From: Actinomadura sp. NBRC 104412
Lineage (GTDB): Bacteria > Actinomycetota > Actinomycetes > Streptosporangiales > Streptosporangiaceae
Length of the DNA: 64,000 nucleotides
Reading direction: 5' to 3'
Assembly: GCF_030269515.1 (NCBI RefSeq)
Contig: NZ_BSTM01000015.1
Span: 62,001-126,000, forward strand
Position 1 is the first letter of the stretch; the number at the start of each line of letters is the position of its first letter. Both the position numbers and the translations under genes were made by a program. The notes below the pieces were generated by a model, which ran no database searches, was not told the DNA's origin, and saw nothing but the letters and a program-made list of their open reading frames with translations. Shown piece after piece: positions 59,406-64,000 of the stretch.

Positions 59406-60479
59406 GTGAAGGAATTTCGATACCGGCGGCGCCGGACAGCGGCGGCCGGGATGTTCCTTGCCGGTGTCGTGCTGGTCTCCCTGATCCAGACGGCGCGCGC
59501 GGAACCCGACACGGCCGCTCTCGTCCGCGACTACCTGGAGGCGATCAAGGAGCGGGATGTCGGAAAGGCGTTGAGAATCGCCCGCGTCGACCGCCCGGAA
59601 GGGGAGGCGGGACGGTTCCTGGTGCCCGAGGCCCTCGACGAGGACTGGACGATAGTCCGCATCACCGAGACCTTCGCCTCCGACTACAGCGATCACGCCG
59701 AGGTCACCGTCGTCCTGGCCGGCGAGGACCGGAAAAGGCACGAGTCCACAGTCAAGGTGCTGAAGGAGAACGGCGGCCTCCGGATCGAAGAGCCGCTGGT
59801 GACGTGGCGGTTCGCGATGACCCCGCTGCTCTACGTCGAGGTCGGCAAGGTCCGGATCCCTTTCCGGAAGGGACCCGACGCGGCGAGCGTCGAATACCGC
59901 CTCCTCCCCGGCTTCTATCGCTTCTACCAGGGGCGGCCCCAGAGCCTTGTCAGCGTGAAGCCGGCTCAGGAGCCGGTGCTTCCCGGGGACGGCGACGTTC
60001 ACCGGGAGATCGCCGGCTCACCGACCTTCACCGTCACACCGGCAGGGCAGCGCGCGGTGTCGGCCGCCTACAACGCCTTCATCGACCAATGCGCGAAGGC
60101 ACGCGGCAGGCCTGACGCCACCTGCCCGTTCGGCTTCGAAAGCGCGGGCTATGTGAGGACGCGGGACGAGATCGTCCTGGATCCGGAGGCGATCTCCTGG
60201 AAGGTGCGCAAGTACCCGACGATCGTCGCCCTGCCCGGAGGGGGCGGCCTCGAACTCGTGGACCGGGAACGCGGAGCAGTCGAACTCCACGGCATCGGCC
60301 GCGTCCAGGAGGACGGGCCGAAGCGGAGGTTCACCGTAACCTGCGACGCGCTCTCCAACTCCCTCCATGCGGCGGTGGGAATGGACGGCAAGATCTCGAT
60401 CATCCCGGCCGGGCGGCGCCTGGGCCAGGGCGCGCCGATCAGGGAGACCTGCCGCCAAGCCCCGCTCCTGGTCCGCTGA
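59406..60479 (+). CDS. exported protein of unknown function
   Basis: 357 residues from GTG 59406, chosen for GAGGGG upstream; ATG 59379 is also open. A signal peptide (RTAAAGMFLAGVVLVSLIQT, cleavage after ARA) is followed by an NTF2-like-looking part (ALVRDYLEAIKERDVGKALR, VTVVLAGEDRKRHESTVKVL) and a second domain with conserved-looking Cys pairs (IDQCAKARGRPDATCPFGFE, FTVTCDAL, RETCRQAPLLVR). Four Cys suggest disulfides. Function unknown. Confidence 0.7.
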   Translation: MKEFRYRRRRTAAAGMFLAGVVLVSLIQTARAEPDTAALVRDYLEAIKERDVGKALRIARVDRPEGEAGRFLVPEALDEDWTIVRITETFASDYSDHAEVTVVLAGEDRKRHESTVKVLKENGGLRIEEPLVTWRFAMTPLLYVEVGKVRIPFRKGPDAASVEYRLLPGFYRFYQGRPQSLVSVKPAQEPVLPGDGDVHREIAGSPTFTVTPAGQRAVSAAYNAFIDQCAKARGRPDATCPFGFESAGYVRTRDEIVLDPEAISWKVRKYPTIVALPGGGGLELVDRERGAVELHGIGRVQEDGPKRRFTVTCDALSNSLHAAVGMDGKISIIPAGRRLGQGAPIRETCRQAPLLVR

Positions 60480-60554
60480 CACCCGACCGGTGCGGACGGC
60501 CGCCGCTAAGTAATCCGCTTGGCGAGACTCCGGGTGTGTGAGAGCGTGAAAAGC

Positions 60555-60578
60555 ATGTTCGCTCCTGGGCGTCGATGA
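60555..60578 (+). CDS. possible leader peptide uORF (7 codons)
   Basis: ATG at 60555 encodes MFAPGRR and stops at TGA 60576-60578, inside the left arm of the leader hairpin. The stop overlaps a second ATG as ATGA (60575), which opens a longer frame running across the main start. No convincing ribosome site. Its link to the release-factor-like gene is inference. Confidence 0.25.
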   Translation: MFAPGRR

Positions 60579-60639
60579 GCCGTGCGCCGCGTCGCGGCGC
60601 TCGTCATCGACCCTTCTCTCCTTTCTTCTGCCCAGGAGC
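60561..60639 (+). promoter_or_regulatory. nested hairpin leader that buries the ribosome binding site
   Basis: Three concentric perfect inverted repeats: GCTCCTGGGC (60561-60570) with GCCCAGGAGC (60630-60639), GTCGATGA (60571-60578) with TCATCGAC (60604-60611), and GCGCCGC (60584-60590) with GCGGCGC (60594-60600). The AGGAG ribosome site of the next gene is inside the last arm of the outer stem. The fold should keep translation low until something opens it. Confidence 0.6.
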
Positions 60640-60645
60640 CTTGCC

Positions 60646-61314
60646 ATGTGTGTCGTGGAGATCCGTCCTGGCGAAGGCGGCGCCGACGCGCTCGCCTTCG
60701 CCGTCGAACTGGCCGATACCGTCACCGCTTGGGCCGTCCGCCGAGGCTGGCCGGTCGACCGTTCCGCGGCCGAACCGGGCCGCACCATCGTCATCACCTT
60801 GAACGGGGTCGCCGAGGCCGAGGTCGCGTGGTTGTCCGGGACCCATCGTCTCCAGCACGAGCCCCGGAACGACAGGCGTGGCCGCCGGCACACCTCCACC
60901 GCGACCGTCGCGGTGATGCCGCAGCGGCCCCGTCCCCACGGGCCGTTCGTCCGGGACGAGGACCTGCGCGTCCAGACCATGCGCGGACGGGGGCGCGGCG
61001 GCCAGCGCAAGAACAAGGTGGAGACCGCCGTCCGGCTCCACCACCTGCCCACCGGCATCGTCGTCACCCGGACCACCGGCCGGTCCCAGGCCGCCAACCT
61101 CGCCTCGGCCCGCACCGAGCTGGAGGAGCGGCTTCGCCTCCAGGACGCGCGCCGAGAGCGGCAGGACACCGATCGCCTGCGCCGTGCCCAGGTCCGGTCC
61201 GAACGGTCGGCCAAGACCTTCACCCACAACGCCCAGCGCGCGGAGGTCGTCGACCACACCACCGGCCGGCGCTGGCCCCTGCGGACCTGGCGGCAGGGCC
61301 GGCTCGACCGGTAG
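60646..61314 (+). CDS. peptide chain release factor-like protein (PrfH/ArfB-like, GGQ)
   Basis: 222 residues from ATG 60646, with AGGAG 6 bases upstream. It opens with EIRPGEGGADALAFAVELAD, keeps the HRLQHEP...RRHTSTATVAVMP strand of class I factors, and has the catalytic loop MRGRGRGGQRKNKVETAVRL then HHLPTGIVV. The long N-terminal domain of RF1/RF2 and any PxT/SPF codon reader are absent, so it probably hydrolyses peptidyl-tRNA on stalled or damaged ribosomes rather than at normal stops. No rtcB gene, the usual partner of PrfH, is adjacent. Its leader is highly structured. Confidence 0.85.
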   Translation: MCVVEIRPGEGGADALAFAVELADTVTAWAVRRGWPVDRSAAEPGRTIVITLNGVAEAEVAWLSGTHRLQHEPRNDRRGRRHTSTATVAVMPQRPRPHGPFVRDEDLRVQTMRGRGRGGQRKNKVETAVRLHHLPTGIVVTRTTGRSQAANLASARTELEERLRLQDARRERQDTDRLRRAQVRSERSAKTFTHNAQRAEVVDHTTGRRWPLRTWRQGRLDR

Positions 61315-61320
61315 GGGCGT

Positions 61321-62268
61321 TCAGTACTCGTTGCCCGCGCGCAGCCAGGCGATGTAGTCGGCGACGGAGCGTTCGGTGTCGTAGGCGGGCGCGAAACCGG
61401 TGTCCTTCTGGAGCCGGGTGATGTCGAGCCAGCTCGGGCGCCCGGTCCCTCCGGTGGGGAGGTCGATCCGGGCGTCCGGGACGACCTGCTTGATCGCGGC
61501 GATGAGCTCCACGTTGGTGGTCGCGCGCCCGGACGCGACGTTGTAGGTGCGGTGGCCGAGCCGGTCGGCGAGCTGGAGGAGCGCGATGGCCCGTCCGGTG
61601 TCCTTCACGTAGCACAGGTCGATGGAGTCCTCCGCGTACGCGGGCGCGCGCATGGGCCTGAGATCCGGCTCGGTCCCGTGGACGGCGGCGCGGACGAGTT
61701 CGGGGGCGGCGAAGAACAGCGGGCCGTGGGGGTCGAGCGGGCCCCAGGTCGCGGAGATCCGGCAGTTGACGATCTCGATGCCGGTGGTGTCCGCCAGATG
61801 GTCGTTCAGCAGCTCGCCGATCTTCTTGAAGGTCGGGATCAGGTGGGGCGCGGTCATGGGCAGCGGCAGGTCCTCGCTGAGCGGCCCCTCGCGGGTGAGG
61901 CCGCTGTAGACGCCGATCGTGCTCGCGACGCCCACTCGCCGCACGCCCCACTCCTGGGCGGCCTGGACGATGTTGAGCAGGCCGCCCACCGCCCTTCGCG
62001 TCGCCTCGACGGGCCGCTCCGGGTCGGGTGGCCACGGCATGGAGCCCGCCAGGTGGACGATGCCGGTGATCTCGTGGCGCTTGCCGATGTCGAGCAACCC
62101 CGGCAGATCGGTGATGTCGGCCCGCTCCACGATCACCCGTTCGCCGTCGAAGGGCGCCGGCGCGTTCCGGCGCTGGACGAGCACGCAGCTCGCGCCGAGG
62201 TCGAGCAGCGCCCGCACGGTGTGAGTGCCGATGAACCCCAGACCTCCCGTGACCAGGATCATTGCCAT
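61321..62268 (-). CDS. NAD-dependent epimerase/dehydratase family protein
   Basis: 315 residues. GGLGFIGTHTVRALLDLGAS near residue 8, GIVHLAGSMPWPPDPERPVE and STIGVYSG are extended short-chain dehydrogenase marks. The catalytic YxxxK is not intact: the expected place reads HLIPTFKKIGE, with Lys but no Tyr at the right spacing. Convergent with the release-factor-like gene, divergent from MarR across a symmetric operator, so it is the likely MarR target. Confidence 0.85.
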   Translation of the reverse strand: MAMILVTGGLGFIGTHTVRALLDLGASCVLVQRRNAPAPFDGERVIVERADITDLPGLLDIGKRHEITGIVHLAGSMPWPPDPERPVEATRRAVGGLLNIVQAAQEWGVRRVGVASTIGVYSGLTREGPLSEDLPLPMTAPHLIPTFKKIGELLNDHLADTTGIEIVNCRISATWGPLDPHGPLFFAAPELVRAAVHGTEPDLRPMRAPAYAEDSIDLCYVKDTGRAIALLQLADRLGHRTYNVASGRATTNVELIAAIKQVVPDARIDLPTGGTGRPSWLDITRLQKDTGFAPAYDTERSVADYIAWLRAGNEY

Positions 62269-62286
62269 GCTCCCTTCATGTAGTTG

Positions 62287-62317
62287 AGCTGATTATCAGT
62301 AGTACTGACATTCAGCT
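62287..62317. promoter_or_regulatory. concentric MarR operator
   Basis: Outer arms AGCTGA (62287-62292) and TCAGCT (62312-62317) enclose the perfect palindrome TCAGTAGTACTGA (62296-62308); both share the centre 62302. It lies in the 67-base gap between the divergent epimerase and MarR genes. Confidence 0.75.
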
Positions 62318-62335
62318 TAGCGGTAGGATTGGGAG

Positions 62336-62800
62336 GTGTCCACAAGCGAGGGTCCGGGGCCCCTGGTGAGCACGCGTCTGGGCTACTTGCTCAAGCACGC
62401 GCACGTGCTGATGTCCGAGCTGCTCAACAAGGCGTTGGCGCCGTACGGCATCGATGGGCGCGAGCTGGGGGTGCTGCTCGTCCTCGCCGGACACGAGCCC
62501 GGTTCCCAACAGCAGGTGGCGCAGCGGCTCGGCGTCGACCGCACCACGATGGTCGCGCTCCTGGACACGCTCGAAGACAAAGGGCTGGTGTCCCGCCATC
62601 CGCACGCGAACGACCGACGCCGCAACGTGGTCGAGCTGACCGAGACGGGCAAGAAGACCGTCCGGCAGGCCATCGAGGCAAGCGACAAGGCCGAACGCGA
62701 GTTCCTCGCACCGCTCAGCCCTCAGGACGCGGAACGGTTCCGCGACGCGTTGCAGACGGTCGTCACCCGGCGGGACCAGGCACCGGACGGACAGCGTTAA
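62336..62800 (+). CDS. MarR family transcriptional regulator
   Basis: 154 residues from GTG 62336, with only a weak site upstream. TRLGYLLKHAHVLMSELLNK, HEPGSQQQVAQRLGVDRTTM, DTLEDKGLVSRHPHANDRRR and VELTETGKK are a textbook MarR. It likely represses itself and the divergent epimerase. Its TAA shares TTAA with the convergent lipoprotein gene. Confidence 0.92.
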   Translation: MSTSEGPGPLVSTRLGYLLKHAHVLMSELLNKALAPYGIDGRELGVLLVLAGHEPGSQQQVAQRLGVDRTTMVALLDTLEDKGLVSRHPHANDRRRNVVELTETGKKTVRQAIEASDKAEREFLAPLSPQDAERFRDALQTVVTRRDQAPDGQR

Positions 62801-63876
62801 CGCTGAGCGGCCAGGACGGCCTGGGCCAGCGCGGCGACCTCGCGGTCCATGGCCGCCTTGGACGGACGGTCCCTCCGGCCGTAGTCGATGTAGAGCAGAA
62901 GGTTGGCGCGGCGTACCAGGAGCCTGCTGGCGGTGCTGTCAACGTGATCCCGTTTGGCCTGGTCACCGAGCTTCGGCGCCCGGGAGCCGTCGCCACGCCA
63001 GGCGGCGAACAGCGCCTTCGCGACCGCCGTGCCGGATTGCCCGGTGGCGGCGCTCGGGGGCGGCGCCTCCACGTACACGGTCAGATGGCTCAGGCCGGGC
63101 GGGGCGTCGCCGTCCGCCCACTTGCAGCCGCCGCTCACCCCGGCGTCGCCGGGAGCGAGGTCACGCCGCCGCGCACCGGCGACCAAGCGGCGCGCGGCCG
63201 CGTCGGCTTGCGCGCACACGTTCCCGACACTGCGATGTTCGCCCCGCTGGTAGGCGGGTGGAGCGGCGGGCTGCGGCCGGGCCCCGAGCCGGGCGCCGAT
63301 CTCACCGGCCGCGCTCACGAGCCCGGCTTCCAGCACGGCGAAGGAGGACACGGCCGGGCCGTACTCGCCGATATCCGCCTTCTGCTCCGCGAAGAGGTCG
63401 ACGACGATGTTGCGCACCCGTACCGCCAGCCGGACCTCATGGTGCTCGCCGGGCAGCCGGTTGACGTGGACGAGCCTCGCCTCGTCGCCCAGGCCGCGGA
63501 CCGTGACTCCCCCGGGCGCCTTCGAGGTCGGGAGGTTCTGGAACCCGAGCCGCGCCTCATCGGTGGCGCTGCCGCCGAAACGCCTGGCGGGTGTGTGCAG
63601 GTGCGCCTCCGCCTGCAACCGGGCGAACATGTCGTGCTCGTTCACGGCCCTCCAGAGACACCGCCGTTCACCCATGTCGGTGGCGGCGACGCGAAGCCGC
63701 TGCATGGTGGCGGCCGACACGGATCGGCACCACCCGGCGGGGACCCGCTGGAACTCTCCGGACCGCCACTGCGGCGACGCGCTCGTGCCTTGGGCACCCG
63801 CCAGGCCATCGTTACCCGAGCACCCACTGATCAGTAGCACCACCGCGCCCAGGACCGCGGTGGCCGGCCGCGCCAT
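62797..63876 (-). CDS. large lipoprotein of unknown function
   Basis: 359 residues from ATG 63876 (63882 is also possible; AGGA fits 63876 best). Signal with lipobox LISGC. Two similar halves: residues about 30-170 (CLWRAVNEHDMFARLQAEAH, VRVRNIVVDLFAEQKAD) and about 215-340 (GCKWADGDAPPGLSHLTVYV, LLVRRANLLLYIDYGRRDRP). Each has a C-W/LWRA strand, so it may be a duplicated DUF3558-like module. Attached outside the membrane. The last 124 bases of the window (63877-64000) hold only its promoter side. Confidence 0.7.
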   Translation of the reverse strand: MARPATAVLGAVVLLISGCSGNDGLAGAQGTSASPQWRSGEFQRVPAGWCRSVSAATMQRLRVAATDMGERRCLWRAVNEHDMFARLQAEAHLHTPARRFGGSATDEARLGFQNLPTSKAPGGVTVRGLGDEARLVHVNRLPGEHHEVRLAVRVRNIVVDLFAEQKADIGEYGPAVSSFAVLEAGLVSAAGEIGARLGARPQPAAPPAYQRGEHRSVGNVCAQADAAARRLVAGARRRDLAPGDAGVSGGCKWADGDAPPGLSHLTVYVEAPPPSAATGQSGTAVAKALFAAWRGDGSRAPKLGDQAKRDHVDSTASRLLVRRANLLLYIDYGRRDRPSKAAMDREVAALAQAVLAAQR

Positions 63877-64000
63877 GTCCATGTCCTGAAGAACGGTGAG
63901 GACCGGCAGGACGTTCAATCGTTCCGGCTCCAAGGAGGAGCGGGCTCGCGGTCGGCGAAGGTGGGTTTTTGCCTACCTTGATCGGCGTCTTTTCACCATC

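Noticed and set aside
1..64000. CRISPR arrays, tRNA or rRNA genes
   Set aside because: No regularly spaced repeats and no cloverleaf or rRNA-like sequence were recognised by eye; a covariance-model scan would be needed to exclude a tRNA fully.

Overview
This window is very GC-rich, uses GTG starts freely, and is packed with overlapping ATGA/GTGA gene pairs. It also carries an IdeR/DmdR-type iron box, MerR-type 19-bp-spacer promoters, a DosR-like dormancy gene set and many IclR, GntR, LysR, MarR and HxlR regulators. Together these point to the chromosome of a filamentous actinomycete, most likely in or near the Streptosporangiales (Actinomadura-like). The genus is inference. No tRNA, rRNA, CRISPR array or intact insertion sequence was recognised.

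Layout. 1-10.1 kb is a catabolic cluster in two states. The leftward operon (cyclase, MmgE/PrpD, cyclic amidohydrolase), the GntR and IclR regulators, a DUF3598-like protein and a membrane protein look intact. The nitrilase, acyl-CoA ligase, NTF2-like protein, aldehyde dehydrogenase, VOC protein and FAD oxidoreductase are all broken by internal deletions or frameshifts. Two palindromic boxes recur in front of these genes and suggest one dual GntR/IclR regulon. 10.1-14.3 kb is a leftward iron-siderophore ABC importer behind an iron box, after a scrap of a Ser/Thr kinase. 14.4-19.0 kb groups an FAD/[2Fe-2S] oxidoreductase, Hsp20, an NYN-LOTUS protein, a double universal stress protein and nicotinate phosphoribosyltransferase, a set reminiscent of the mycobacterial DosR dormancy regulon. 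19.0-20.3 kb is modA with a TOBE-type regulator. 20.5-28.3 kb holds a methyltransferase with a degenerate kinase-like front domain, a gamma-carbonic-anhydrase-like protein, a quinone oxidoreductase, and a sensor kinase/response regulator pair separated by a secreted I36-type inhibitor.

28.4-34.0 kb pairs a Rieske oxygenase with a BMP-type (nucleoside-like) ABC importer. 34-43 kb is a run of small regulator/enzyme pairs: AraC with a DHFR-like reductase, SPFH with NfeD, HxlR with a hydrolase, MerR with an aldo/keto reductase, and LysR with a saccharopine-dehydrogenase-like protein. Several have clear operators. 44-53.4 kb is a second catabolic island: tandem IclR regulators diverge from an MFS carrier, a Rieske oxygenase, an SsuABC/TauABC-like importer, a zinc alcohol dehydrogenase and a protein of unknown function, all in one direction. 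Neither Rieske oxygenase has a reductase beside it. 53.4-64 kb is mixed: an IS5-like transposase remnant, a nitroreductase-like protein, an orphan Imm51-like immunity protein, a regulator/membrane-protein pair, a chloroperoxidase-like hydrolase, a decayed kinase and membrane protein, two exported proteins, a release-factor-like protein behind a striking structured leader, an epimerase/MarR divergent pair and a lipoprotein.

The most noteworthy signals are the nested hairpin leader that buries the ribosome binding site of the release-factor-like gene (60.56-60.65 kb), the two-box regulon over the eroded catabolic cluster, the repeated MerR-type promoters that place transcription starts on the start codon, and the dormancy-like mini-cluster.
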